In this document: one piece after another, positions 1-9,248 of the stretch | Position numbering within the stretch: position 1 is the stretch's first letter | Layout: every line of letters begins with the position of its first letter | Source of the DNA: Tersicoccus solisilvae | GTDB lineage: Bacteria; Actinomycetota; Actinomycetes; Actinomycetales; Micrococcaceae | Direction of reading: 5' to 3' | DNA: 64,000 nt | Assembly: GCF_014643255.1 (NCBI RefSeq) | Contig: NZ_BMJI01000009.1 | Coordinates: 36,301 to 100,300, forward strand | Program-made: the position numbers and the translations under genes | The notes under the pieces: model-generated | Told to the model about the DNA's origin: nothing | Databases searched by the model: none | Seen by the model: the letters and a program-made list of their open reading frames with translations, nothing else

Positions 1-137
1 ATTCCTCCCGCGGCCTCGGCGGCCACGGCGGCCGGCCCGCGTCGTAGCCCGCTGCTGTCGTCCGCGTCAGTCGGTGACGACGGAACTCATCCGCCCGTGG
101 GCACCGGCCTGACCCTGTCTGATTCCGGCCGGCTGCC

Positions 138-1073
138 TCAGGAGACGGCCGGCTCGACGCCGTCCAGGGTCCGTCGGCACACCTCGGCCCACGGGGTCGG
201 CGCCAGACCGAGCCGGTGCTCCGCGGCGCTGCTGTCCACCACGTACGGCCGCGACTGGATGTAGCTCATGGTCGCCATCTCCCGCAGGTCCGCGTCGACC
301 AGACCGGCTGCTCGCAGGGCGACGCGCGGGATCGCGTGCATCGCCACCATGGGGCGTCCGGCGGCGGCCAGCAGGTCCGCCAGCGCCTGCCGGTGCGTGC
401 GCGGGGCGTTGGTCGGGGCGATCCAGACCCGGCCCCATGCGTCGGGCCGCTGAGCGACGGCCACCAGCGTGCGGGCCACGTCCAGCACGTCCGTCCACGA
501 GTGGGGAGCATCCGGGTCGCCGACCACCCAGGCGCGCTTCCCGCTCAGCGCCGCGGGCAGGTCTCGGGTCAGGTGCCCGTTGGCACCCACGCCGGTCCCG
601 GCATAGTCCGAAGCCCGCACCTCCACCACGGTCACGCGCCCGGCCTCGTGCGCCTGCCTCGCCTCGGCCCACATCCGGGCGCGGATGCGACCGTTCTTCT
701 CCGTTGCCGCGTCCGGGAGATCCTCGGTCATCGGCACGTCGACCGGCCCGTAGGCGTACAGGCTCGACGCGGTGACCAGGGTGGCGCCGGTGCGTTCGGC
801 GGCCGTGAGCAGGCCGCGGGACAGAGCGGGCCACACCCGGTCCCAGGTTCCGTAGTGCGGGGGATTGGCGCAGTTGTAGAGGGCCACGGCACCGCCGGCG
901 ATCTCCGTCAGGTGGTCGGCGTCCGCGGCGTCGGCGGCCACCCGCCGGGTGCCCGGCACCGTCGCTCCCCGTTCACTGCGGGTCACCACGACCACGTCCT
1001 CGCCCCGGTCGGCGAGCAGGCCGCCGGTGTGCCGGCCCACCGGGCCGGCTCCCACGATCACGTGCTGTCCCAT
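138..1073 (-). CDS. NAD-dependent epimerase/dehydratase family protein
   Basis: Extended short-chain dehydrogenase of 311 residues. The N-terminus has the nucleotide-binding motif GAGPVG (residues 7-12) straight after the first beta strand. A segment reading LYAYGP about one third in matches the catalytic-tyrosine region of atypical epimerases, although the usual YxxxK spacing is not clear. The ATG at 1073 is chosen because homology begins there; the open frame runs upstream only because GC-rich antisense frames stay open. It is divergent from a TetR regulator and shares with it a 138-bp spacer holding two copies of one inverted repeat, so it is probably that repressor's target. The substrate cannot be told; sugar nucleotides or xenobiotic carbonyls are both possible. 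Confidence 0.85.
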   Translation of the reverse strand: MGQHVIVGAGPVGRHTGGLLADRGEDVVVVTRSERGATVPGTRRVAADAADADHLTEIAGGAVALYNCANPPHYGTWDRVWPALSRGLLTAAERTGATLVTASSLYAYGPVDVPMTEDLPDAATEKNGRIRARMWAEARQAHEAGRVTVVEVRASDYAGTGVGANGHLTRDLPAALSGKRAWVVGDPDAPHSWTDVLDVARTLVAVAQRPDAWGRVWIAPTNAPRTHRQALADLLAAAGRPMVAMHAIPRVALRAAGLVDADLREMATMSYIQSRPYVVDSSAAEHRLGLAPTPWAEVCRRTLDGVEPAVS

Positions 1074-1109
1074 GACGGTCTCCCTTGAGCGGATCAACGA
1101 TCTGAAATA

Positions 1110-1122
1110 AGAGCGGTGCTCT
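1110..1122. promoter_or_regulatory. putative TetR operator, copy 1
   Basis: Inverted repeat AGAGCGGTGCTCT with arms AGAGC/GCTCT, lying between the epimerase start and the regulator. A second copy begins 48 bp further on. Paired identical operators in a divergent spacer are typical of an autoregulated TetR family repressor. Confidence 0.6.
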
Positions 1123-1150
1123 CGAAACCACAGTAGGCCCGTCGGTGACG

Positions 1151-1176
1151 CGAAACAAGAGCAGTGCTCTGTTTCG
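1151..1176. promoter_or_regulatory. putative TetR operator, copy 2
   Basis: Core AGAGCAGTGCTCT (1158-1170), identical to copy 1 except for one central base, here extended by outer arms CGAAAC (1151-1156) and GTTTCG (1171-1176). It lies 35 bp before the regulator start at 1212. Confidence 0.6.
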
Positions 1177-1211
1177 TTGCCTGCGCTCTCGCAGCGTGGG
1201 AGAGTGGCGGC

Positions 1212-1901
1212 ATGGCCGACGTCTCCGTTCACCGCACCGCTCGCGACATCGCCCGGGAGGAGATCACCCGGGCGATCGTCGCGGAGGGCCGTCGTCAGCT
1301 GACTGAGGTGGGACCGTCGGAGCTGTCGCTGCGTGCCGTGGCACGCGAACTGGGAATGGTGTCCTCGGCCGTCTACCGGTACGTGCGCAGCCGGGACGAC
1401 CTGCTGACCGCGCTGATCATCGAGATCTACACCGAACTGGGCGAGGCGCTGGCGGAGGCCGACCGTTCGGTCACGGACTGGACTCGGTTCTCGGCGCGCT
1501 GGATGGCCATCGCCGAGCGGTTGCACCGCTGGGCGGTGGAGCACCCCTTCGACTACGCGCTGGTGTACGGCTCCCCGGTCCACGGGTACCGGGCGCCGCG
1601 GGACACGGTCGCTCCGGCGGGCCGGGTGACCGGGGTGCTGCTCGGCCTGCTCGCCGAGGTCCAGGCGGCCGGGCGGTCGCCGGAGCCGCGGGTGGTACCT
1701 CGCCCGGTGCACCGGGCGATCGCGGGCTTGCGGGACGTGACGGACCACAGCATCGACGACGACCTGTTGCTGCGGGGGGTGCAGGCCTGGGCGGGCCTGC
1801 TCGGCGCCATCAACCTTCAGCTCTTCGGACACCTGCACCGCGGCGTCGACGACTACGACGCCTGGTTCCGGGACACCGCGGCCCGGCTCTGCCCGGTCTG
1901 A
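1212..1901 (+). CDS. TetR/AcrR family transcriptional regulator
   Basis: Repressor-like protein of 229 residues. The N-terminal helix-turn-helix reads LSLRAVARELGMVSSAVYRY, the classic TetR_N signature, followed by a helical ligand-binding domain ending near VRLxxxGAINLQ-type helices (TetR_C family). ATG 1212 is preferred over the ATG at 1164 because GGGAG lies just upstream and homology starts soon after. The 1164 ATG would also lie inside the operator. The gene diverges from the epimerase, and both operators lie between them, so autoregulation and control of the epimerase are likely. A strong hairpin terminator follows. Confidence 0.88.
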   Translation: MADVSVHRTARDIAREEITRAIVAEGRRQLTEVGPSELSLRAVARELGMVSSAVYRYVRSRDDLLTALIIEIYTELGEALAEADRSVTDWTRFSARWMAIAERLHRWAVEHPFDYALVYGSPVHGYRAPRDTVAPAGRVTGVLLGLLAEVQAAGRSPEPRVVPRPVHRAIAGLRDVTDHSIDDDLLLRGVQAWAGLLGAINLQLFGHLHRGVDDYDAWFRDTAARLCPV

Positions 1902-1968
1902 CCGGGACGGACCGGGATCGGGCGCGGGGCGTCCACGACCGCCGGTCACCCGGCCGTGCCGGACGTGA

Positions 1969-2004
1969 GAACGCCCCGGACCGTCGTGACGATCCGGGGC
2001 GTTC
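1969..2004. terminator. intrinsic terminator hairpin between convergent genes
   Basis: Perfect 12-bp stem GAACGCCCCGGA / TCCGGGGCGTTC with a 12-base loop, placed after the TetR gene and before the 3' end of the convergent PRC-barrel gene. No U tract, as is usual for actinobacterial terminators; it may serve both genes. Confidence 0.7.
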
Positions 2005-2065
2005 GATGATGTCGGCCCGCTCCCGTGGCGGCGACGGCCGTCACGGGCGGGTCATCCTCAGGAGG

Positions 2066-2896
2066 TCACCGCTCGGTGCCGGCCACCCCGTCGGTGTCGG
2101 TCTCGATCACTTCCTTGCGGACCTGCTCGGTGACCGTGGTGTCGTCCTGGACGACCTGCTTGCCCAGGCGGACTCGCTCGACGGCCTCCACGTCCTTCTC
2201 CACCACGGGCCGCTCGGCGTGCAGGACGACCTCGTGCTCCTCCTCGGACAGCTCCGGGCCGTCCTGCGCGGCCGCCCGGTTGGCGTCGGTGATCGGTTCG
2301 CGCTCGATGGTGACCTCCTCGTGGGAGACGGGCACCTGGACGGTCTGCTGCTCCGTGACGATGTACTTGCGCAGTCGGGCGCGGCCGGTCTCCACCGACT
2401 CCTTGCCCACCCGCAGGCGCTCCTCGGAGCGGGTCATCGCCTCGTCCGTGGTCGGCCCGGAGGTGTCGTGCCCGACCGTACCGGCAGCGTCCCCGTCCCC
2501 GGCGACACCGCCGGCGAGGTGGCGGTCGTCGTCCCGGTCGTGATCCCGACCGGCCGCGTCGCCCCGGTCCACGGAGCCGTCCTCGACACCGTAGTAACGG
2601 AACAACTCGGTCTCCTCCTCCGGGGAGAGGTGACCCTGCTCGGCATCCACGCGGGGTGCGCCGGTGACGACGTCCTTCTCCCACGGCACGCGCAGGACCC
2701 GGTCGTCCAGGTCGGCGTTGCGGATCGGCACGAAGGTCTCCTTGGTGCCGAACAGACCGGTGCGGACGGTGACCCACTCGGGGGCGCCGCTCTGATCGTC
2801 GAGGTACACCTGCTCGACGCTGCCCAGGCGGCTGTCGTCCGCGGTGCGGACGTCCGCCCCGAACAGGGAGGCGACGGCAGTCTTGTCGATGGCCAT
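2066..2896 (-). CDS. PRC-barrel and DUF2382 (YsnF-like) stress protein
   Basis: A 276-residue protein with an N-terminal PRC-barrel domain (about residues 1-95) and a C-terminal DUF2382 domain (about 170-270), rich in charged residues and containing EEVTIEREPI and a repeated VxxxVRLGKQVV pattern. An acidic Asp/Gly-rich linker (about 115-160) joins them. This architecture is common in actinobacterial envelope and stress proteins related to Bacillus YsnF; its biochemical role is unknown. Start at 2896 is supported by AAGGAG eight bases upstream. The gene follows the mechanosensitive-channel-like gene on the same strand by about 100 bp and may be cotranscribed with it. Confidence 0.85.
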   Translation of the reverse strand: MAIDKTAVASLFGADVRTADDSRLGSVEQVYLDDQSGAPEWVTVRTGLFGTKETFVPIRNADLDDRVLRVPWEKDVVTGAPRVDAEQGHLSPEEETELFRYYGVEDGSVDRGDAAGRDHDRDDDRHLAGGVAGDGDAAGTVGHDTSGPTTDEAMTRSEERLRVGKESVETGRARLRKYIVTEQQTVQVPVSHEEVTIEREPITDANRAAAQDGPELSEEEHEVVLHAERPVVEKDVEAVERVRLGKQVVQDDTTVTEQVRKEVIETDTDGVAGTER

Positions 2897-3002
2897 GGAA
2901 TTGCTCTCCTTCGTCTTGGTCGTTCTGGTTCTCACTGCCCGGACCGCGGGCACACGCCCCCTCGGTCCGGGGTCCTGGGGTGCCGGCCGGACGCCGACCC
3001 GG

Positions 3003-3788
3003 TCAGCGGGTCCGCTGGCCGTCGCGGGTGGCGCCGTCCCGGCCGGTGCCGGACTGCTGGACGCGCTGGGCGGCAGACTTCGCCTGCCGCTCGACGCTGG
3101 GCGCTGCCTCGGCATGGGCGCGCACGCGCGGGGCCTCGGCCTCCACGGTGGTCAGGTAGGACTCCCAGCGGGCCTGCATGGGCTTGATCAGTCCGCCGCC
3201 GACGCCCACGACGATCACGCCGCCGAGCGTGGCCAACACGGCGATCAGCACGGGCGTGGTCACCGTGGTGGCGATCCCCACCTGGTTCAAGGCCGCGATG
3301 ATGCCGAATCCGAGGATGAAGACGGCGGCGATGTTCGCCAGCACCTTGCCGTAGGAGAGACCGCCCAGGGTGTTCTGGACCAGGCTCTTGACGGCGGCGG
3401 CGATGGCCGCGGTGACGATGACGATGACGATGGCCACGAAGGCGGCCGGCAGGAAGGCGATGATCGCCGTCAGGATGTCACTGATCGGGTTCGGCCCGAA
3501 CGCGCTGAACGCCAGCTGCAGGGTGAACAGCATGACGGCGTAGTAGACGATCTTGGCCAGGATGTCGCTGACGTCGTACTTCGATCGCGCCAGCGCACGC
3601 CCGATGCCGCCGCGCTCGACGGCGCGATCCAGTCCGACGCGCTGGAGGACCTTGCCGACGGCGCGCGAGAGGACCTTCGCGACGATCCAGCCGATGACGA
3701 GGATGACGAGGAACAGCAGCAGGGCGGGCACGAACGTGGCGATGGCGGTCCACGCGGCGCTCAACCCGTTGGTCAGTGATTCGGTCAT
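3003..3788 (-). CDS. mechanosensitive ion channel-like membrane protein (TM-helix repeat, CmpX type)
   Basis: A 261-residue membrane protein. Segment 1 (LLLFLVILVIGWIVAKVL) starts near residue 24; further hydrophobic segments follow near 80-100, 105-135, 150-170 and 180-205. The pattern FVPALLLFLVILVIGWIVAKVL matches the conserved TM_helix repeat of small-conductance mechanosensitive channel relatives. No MscS beta domain is present, so it may be a structural or regulatory membrane protein rather than a full channel. The C-terminal 50 residues are charged and probably cytoplasmic. Upstream is a promoter-like box overlapped by an inverted repeat (3895-3907), which suggests repression by a TetR-type protein, perhaps the next gene. 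Confidence 0.8.
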   Translation of the reverse strand: MTESLTNGLSAAWTAIATFVPALLLFLVILVIGWIVAKVLSRAVGKVLQRVGLDRAVERGGIGRALARSKYDVSDILAKIVYYAVMLFTLQLAFSAFGPNPISDILTAIIAFLPAAFVAIVIVIVTAAIAAAVKSLVQNTLGGLSYGKVLANIAAVFILGFGIIAALNQVGIATTVTTPVLIAVLATLGGVIVVGVGGGLIKPMQARWESYLTTVEAEAPRVRAHAEAAPSVERQAKSAAQRVQQSGTGRDGATRDGQRTR

Positions 3789-3861
3789 GAGGGCACCTTC
3801 GCGTTGGTCTCGACCGGCTGGGGCCGGCTGTCAGGGAAGCGCACGGCCGTGACGGCATGGT

Positions 3862-3872
3862 TTACACCGTAA
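3862..3872. promoter_or_regulatory. putative operator TTACnnnGTAA, site 1
   Basis: TTACACCGTAA, arms TTAC/GTAA around three bases, in the spacer between the channel-like gene and the TetR gene. It is the same motif as the sites at 3895 and 28408. Confidence 0.5.
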
Positions 3873-3892
3873 GACCGGGCGCTGTGCCGACG

Positions 3893-3907
3893 AGCTTACA
3901 AGGTAAG
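3893..3907. promoter_or_regulatory. putative operator TTACnnnGTAA, site 2, overlapping a minus-strand -10 box
   Basis: On the minus strand it reads CTTACCTTGTAAGCT. The right half overlaps a TAAGCT -10 box (3898-3893) that points toward the channel-like gene. The same 15-base arrangement recurs at 28420-28406 with only the central bases changed. Confidence 0.55.
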
Positions 3908-3972
3908 CCGGGCAATGCAAAGCACACGGGGTAGTCGGTGGGTAGTGCATCGTCCGAGGTCGCGGGCTATCG

Positions 3973-4014
3973 TCGAACGCAGGCAGTCGAACGCAGGCAG
4001 TCGAACGCAGGCAC
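3973..4014 (+). repeat. three tandem 14-bp repeats upstream of a TetR gene
   Basis: Unit TCGAACGCAGGCAG at 3973-3986 and 3987-4000, with a third copy at 4001-4014 that differs in its last base. The array lies 30 bp before the regulator start. It is probably a replication-slippage array; the even spacing could also set regulator binding. Confidence 0.75.
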
Positions 4015-4043
4015 CGGACGTGATCGGACGGAGAGGCGGCATC

Positions 4044-4772
4044 GTGGCGCGACGAGGCGAACCCACCGCGACCGGCAAGGACGGCGGCCGCAAGCCGCTC
4101 AGTCGGCAGTTGATCGTGGGTGAGGCCATCGACTTCATCGACGAGTCCAGCGTCAATCACCTGACCATGCGTTCGCTCGGGGCCCGGCTCGGAGTGGAGG
4201 CGATGTCGCTGTACCGCTACGTCAACGGCCGGGAGGACCTGCTCGAGGCCATCGTCGCCTCCCTGGTGGACCAGCTGGAGGCGACGCCCCCGGCCGGACA
4301 CGAGTTGACCACGGACTGGCACGGCTACCTGCAGTGGATGGCCCACTCCGTGCGGGACATCGCCCTCGAGCACCCCGCCATCTTCCCGCTGGTCGCGACC
4401 CGACATCCCGCGGCGGCCTGGCTGCGGCCGCCGCTGCGCAGCCTGCGTGTCGTCGAGGAGTTCCTGGCCGCGCTGGTCGAGCGCGGGTTCACGGAGGAGC
4501 GTGCGGTCGAGGTGTACCGGGTGTTCACCAGTTTCCTGCTGGGGCAGATCCTGCTCGAGGTCGCCCAGCGGGGCGAGTCGACGGCGCCGGTGGAGGAGCC
4601 GCTCGACGAGGGCGACGCCGACATCCCGAACCGGGACGAGGAGCTGGACCTCTCCCAGTTCCCGCTGGTGGCGAAGCTGCGGCCACTCCTGTCCGAGGAC
4701 CACGCGGACGAGGAGTTCGAACGCTCCCTCGAGGCGCTGCTGGACCGGTTGGACCTGACGGTCACCCAGTGA
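4044..4772 (+). CDS. TetR/AcrR family transcriptional regulator (TetR_C1-like)
   Basis: A 242-residue regulator. The recognition region reads MRSLGARLGVEAMSLYRYV (about residues 35-53), the form seen in tetracycline-repressor-like TetR_C1 proteins, followed by a C-terminal helical domain with a long acidic loop. The GTG at 4044 is chosen because GGAGAGG precedes it by about 8 bases and the upstream open frame translates the tandem repeats and operator. The spacer toward the divergent channel-like gene holds two TTACnnnGTAA sites, so regulation of that gene and of itself is plausible. Confidence 0.85.
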   Translation: MARRGEPTATGKDGGRKPLSRQLIVGEAIDFIDESSVNHLTMRSLGARLGVEAMSLYRYVNGREDLLEAIVASLVDQLEATPPAGHELTTDWHGYLQWMAHSVRDIALEHPAIFPLVATRHPAAAWLRPPLRSLRVVEEFLAALVERGFTEERAVEVYRVFTSFLLGQILLEVAQRGESTAPVEEPLDEGDADIPNRDEELDLSQFPLVAKLRPLLSEDHADEEFERSLEALLDRLDLTVTQ

Positions 4773-4791
4773 CGCCGGTGCCCCGGCGTCG

Positions 4792-6021
4792 TCAGGCGCT
4801 GCGGCCGAGCTCCTGCCTCTCCCCGCCGTCGGTCATCGGCTGGTCGGCGGAGTCACGGAGGAACTCCACGGCGGTGAGCGTGCGCGGCGTCGTCTCGAGG
4901 CCTTCGGGACTCAACTGGCCGGACCGGACGACGGTGGGGTCGAGGTCGGCGATGCGCCGCGCGGTGACGAACACCCGGCTCTCCAGTGACCCGATCATCG
5001 TGTTGTAGCTCTCGACCGTCCGGCGCAGCGACGAACCCATGGCCGCGAGGCTCCTGCCGGTCGACCCGAGCCGGTCGTAGAGCTGCTGGGAGAGGGCGAA
5101 CAACTCCCGCGCATTCGCCGTGAGCGAGTCCTGCCGCCACGAGAAGGACACCGCCTTGAGGGCGGCCAGCAGGGACACGGGGGAGACGAGCGCCACCTGA
5201 CGGGACGCCGCGTGATCGAGCAGCCCCGCGTCGGCGGTCAGCGCGGCGGCCAGGGCCGACTCGGCCGGCAGGAAGCACAGCACCAGTTCGGGGCTCTCGG
5301 CGCGGCCCTCCCAGTACTTCTTGCCGGCCAGGGCGTCGACGTGGGCCCGCACCGCCTTGGCGTGCTTCGCCAGCCAGGCGGCCCGCTCGGCGTCGTCGTC
5401 GGCCTCCTGTGCCTCGAGGTAGGAGGACAGGGGTGCCTTGGCGTCGAGGACGAGTTCCTTGCCACCGGGCAGGGCGACGACCATGTCCGGGCGCTGGATC
5501 ACCCGCACGCCGTCGGCGTCGACCTTCTCCGCGTGCACCTGCTCGGCGAAATCGACGTGGGCCAGCATGCCGGCGGCCTCGACCACCCGGCGCAGCTGCG
5601 CCTCGCCCCAGGTGCCGCGCGCGGACGTGGAGCGCAGTGCACCGGCGAGCGACTGCGTCGCCAGCTGTAGCTCGCCGCTCGTGGTGCGGGCGTCCCGCAG
5701 CGCCTCGTGGATGCCGCCGTACTGCTCGGCGCGCTGCCGTTCCATCACGCGGACGTGCTCCTCGACCGCGGTGAGCTTGGCCTGCACCGGGGCGAGCGCC
5801 TGCAGCACGTCCAACTGCTCACGGCTGCGCTCGTCGGCGGCGACGGCGCGTTGTTCGAGTTGGTGGCAGGCCTCCCGGGCGCGCGCGAGGTCCGCGGTCA
5901 GCTGCGCGACGCGGGGGCCGCCGTCGTCGGCCAGGAACCATCGACGGGCGGCGCCGATGCCGGCCGCCAGGCCGACGAGCAGCGCGAGCAGGGCCAGGAG
6001 AAGAGCGGCGAGAACGTCCAT
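4792..6021 (-). CDS. rmuC: DNA recombination protein RmuC
   Basis: A 409-residue protein with the RmuC layout: one N-terminal transmembrane helix (about residues 4-25), a long coiled coil (about 40-130), then the conserved nuclease-like core. The core includes ARGTWGEAQLRRVVEAAGM and the RPDMVVALPGGKELVLDAKA strand-turn motif. Family members limit recombination at inverted repeats and are presumed membrane-anchored nucleases. It is convergent with the TetR gene (about 20 bp apart) and divergent from ychF. Confidence 0.93.
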   Translation of the reverse strand: MDVLAALLLALLALLVGLAAGIGAARRWFLADDGGPRVAQLTADLARAREACHQLEQRAVAADERSREQLDVLQALAPVQAKLTAVEEHVRVMERQRAEQYGGIHEALRDARTTSGELQLATQSLAGALRSTSARGTWGEAQLRRVVEAAGMLAHVDFAEQVHAEKVDADGVRVIQRPDMVVALPGGKELVLDAKAPLSSYLEAQEADDDAERAAWLAKHAKAVRAHVDALAGKKYWEGRAESPELVLCFLPAESALAAALTADAGLLDHAASRQVALVSPVSLLAALKAVSFSWRQDSLTANARELFALSQQLYDRLGSTGRSLAAMGSSLRRTVESYNTMIGSLESRVFVTARRIADLDPTVVRSGQLSPEGLETTPRTLTAVEFLRDSADQPMTDGGERQELGRSA

Positions 6022-6250
6022 GTCTCCACGGTCTCACCGCGCTCCGACAGAACTCGTCAGGCTGGTCGGGGCATCGTCACGTATCGGCGCTCCGCGGCCC
6101 GGCCCGGCCCGAGCACGCCGGCCGAACACCCTGGCCCGAACAACACCGTGGCTGCTCGGGCTCCAGCACCCCAGCCCGGCCACCCGGTGCCTCGTTCGGG
6201 CCGGCGTGCGCCGTCGTCGTCCGCCGACCGAGGCGCTCACGGTCCGCCCG

Positions 6251-6256
6251 TAGAAT
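6251..6256 (+). promoter_or_regulatory. -10 box of a leaderless promoter for ychF
   Basis: TAGAAT followed by 8 bases and then the GTG start at 6265. No ribosome-binding site lies between, so transcription probably begins at or next to the start codon. Confidence 0.6.
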
Positions 6257-6264
6257 GGACTCCC

Positions 6265-7350
<1,086 letters not shown>

Positions 7351-7478
7351 CCGGCCTGTCGAGCAGGGCGAAAATAGCGACTGGCGCTCGACGGTGTCCT
7401 CCGCAGCATGCAATGCAACATTCTTGGACAGGGACTCTGTAGAGTGAGAGAATCCGACGTCGCAACGCTGGGAGTGAG

Positions 7479-8636
7479 ATGTACATCTCTCGTATTCGCC
7501 TCAAGAATTGGCGAAATTTTCGCCATCTAGATTTTGCCCTCGACGAGCAGATGTACATCATCGGACCGAATGCTTCTGGTAAGTCCAACCTGCTCGACGC
7601 GTTAATCTTTCTTCGCGATATTGCGCGGCCCTCGGGTGGTGGACTTCAAGCGGCCGTTACGGCGCGTGGGGGATTGCAGAAAATTCGATGTCTCCATGCA
7701 CGGAATGACCCCGAAGTACGAATAGAAGTTTTCGTTTCAGAAGTTCCGGGAAGCGCCTCTCCGGTGTGGCGATATGCGCTTGGTCTAAATCAAGAAAGAC
7801 GCGGCCGCAGGCGATCGGTCGTTTCTCACGAGGAGGTCGAGCACGAAGGCGCCCGTATCGTCTCTCGACCTTCGAAAGCTGATGCGGGCGATTCGGAGTT
7901 GCTAACGCAGACCGCCCTTGAGCAAATCGCTGAAAACTCCAAGTTTCGAGAATTGGCCCGCTTCTTGTCGGAGATTGCGTTCGTGCACCTTGTCCCGCAA
8001 TTGCTGAAGTACCCGGACCTCACTGGGGGAATCGCGGTACAAGATGATCCGTACGGTCAAGGGTTTCTGGAACGTATCGCGCGGGCGGCCCCTAGGGTGC
8101 GAGACGCCCGTCTGCGACGCATTCAGCAGGCATTAGAGACAGCAGTACCTCAATTCAAGGAGATCCGCTTCGTTCGCGACGACGTTTCTGGCAAGCCGCA
8201 CCTGGAAGCACGGTACGCGCATCATCGGCCTAATGCCGGGTGGCAACGGGAAGACTCATTCTCCGACGGTACGCTGCGTCTAATCGCGCTTCTTTGGATG
8301 CTCCAAGAAGGATCATCGGTCTTGCAACTCGAAGAGCCGGAACTTTCACTAAATGACGCTGTAGTTCGCGAGATTCCCGCACTCTTCAAGGCTGTTCGTG
8401 CAGCTGCAAAGCGTAGTCGTCAGGTAATTGCGACAACCCATAGTGATGCCCTTCTAAGTAATCCCGGTATCTCGAGTAACCAAGTTCTAATACTCGAAGT
8501 TGGGGCCGAGGGCACAACAGGTCGTCTTGCGAACGAGGGCGAGCAGATGCTGCTGGATGCCGGGCTTTCCCCGGCGGAAGTGCTCCTTCCGAAGACGCGA
8601 GCCGCCGGTTTGACCGAATTTTCCCAATGGCAGTGA
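7479..8636 (+). CDS. AAA family ATPase (AAA_21/OLD-like), putative defence ATPase
   Basis: A 385-residue SMC/OLD-type ATPase without the coiled-coil arms of SMC. Walker A is GPNASGKS (residues 29-36), a signature-like segment SFSDGTLRL lies near 258, Walker B LQLEEPELSL near 282, and the switch histidine ATTHSD near 318. This domain set (AAA_21) is found in OLD nucleases, RloA and AbiL/PARIS-type defence ATPases. The TOPRIM-like partner follows 9 bp downstream. The pair is clearly richer in A/T than its neighbours and uses leucine TTA codons (near 7603 and 8131), pointing to horizontal transfer. The ATG at 7479 has GGGAGTGAG before it. Confidence 0.85.
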   Translation: MYISRIRLKNWRNFRHLDFALDEQMYIIGPNASGKSNLLDALIFLRDIARPSGGGLQAAVTARGGLQKIRCLHARNDPEVRIEVFVSEVPGSASPVWRYALGLNQERRGRRRSVVSHEEVEHEGARIVSRPSKADAGDSELLTQTALEQIAENSKFRELARFLSEIAFVHLVPQLLKYPDLTGGIAVQDDPYGQGFLERIARAAPRVRDARLRRIQQALETAVPQFKEIRFVRDDVSGKPHLEARYAHHRPNAGWQREDSFSDGTLRLIALLWMLQEGSSVLQLEEPELSLNDAVVREIPALFKAVRAAAKRSRQVIATTHSDALLSNPGISSNQVLILEVGAEGTTGRLANEGEQMLLDAGLSPAEVLLPKTRAAGLTEFSQWQ

Positions 8637-8645
8637 TTAAGTAGG

Positions 8646-9239
8646 ATGCGAAGCGTAACGATCGCGATTGAGGATCAACTTTCAGAGGTGTTGCTCAGCC
8701 GAGTCATTGCTGAGTTTTCCCCGCAGCTCGTTGTTGGTCTTTCAATCGGGCGTAAGGGCAACGGTCACCTTCGAAACCGCCTACCGAATCTAGTGTCCGC
8801 TGCGCAGGCCGGCATGCCGGTAATTATGTTGACCGACTCTGACGGACCTGAGGCGCCCGACGTTGTCCGTTCGCAATGGATGAAGGGTCTAACTTACGAA
8901 AGTTCTCGATTTCACCTTGCGGTCGCGGTGCAGGAAGTCGAGGCCTGGCTTCTAGCTGACGAACTGGCGGTAGCTCACATGTTGGGCAAGAAATGTCGGG
9001 CAATTCCTGTCCCCACCGACACGATCGAAAGTCCAAAGGAATGGCTGCTGACTCAGGCATTGAAATCAGCTCGACGAATAAAGGAGCAGCTGGTCCGCGA
9101 GGAACATGGTCGTCTAAAGATAGGTGAAGGCTACAATGCGTTGGCAGCGCGGGCAGTGTCAGAAGTCTGGTCCCCCGCGCGTGCGAGAGCGAATTCCTTC
9201 AGTCTGGATCAGTTCATGAGAGAAATGCTCACTTGGTGA
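8646..9239 (+). CDS. DUF4276-like TOPRIM-type protein, putative effector of the AAA ATPase
   Basis: A 197-residue protein. It has the pattern of a TOPRIM fold: a first-strand acid region AIEDQLSE (E9, E14), then MLTDSDGPE with D64 and D66, and a later acidic helix VQEVEAWLLAD (E97, E99) like the conserved EFEALLFSD of DUF4276 proteins. TOPRIM partners of AAA_21 ATPases act as nucleases or RNA cleavers in abortive defence. The start lies 9 bp after the ATPase stop, so the two are probably translationally coupled. It shares the same A/T-rich composition. The exact defence type cannot be assigned from sequence alone. Confidence 0.7.
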   Translation: MRSVTIAIEDQLSEVLLSRVIAEFSPQLVVGLSIGRKGNGHLRNRLPNLVSAAQAGMPVIMLTDSDGPEAPDVVRSQWMKGLTYESSRFHLAVAVQEVEAWLLADELAVAHMLGKKCRAIPVPTDTIESPKEWLLTQALKSARRIKEQLVREEHGRLKIGEGYNALAARAVSEVWSPARARANSFSLDQFMREMLTW

Positions 9240-9248
9240 ACACCCCGG

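Noticed and set aside
138..1949. A 603-residue minus-strand open frame covering the TetR gene
   Set aside because: Only the part from ATG 1073 has homology; the rest is the antisense of the TetR gene in GC-rich DNA.
7424..7453. TTGGAC with GAGAAT 18 bases later as the promoter of the AAA/TOPRIM island
   Set aside because: The -10 match is weak, so it was not listed as a feature, although the position fits.
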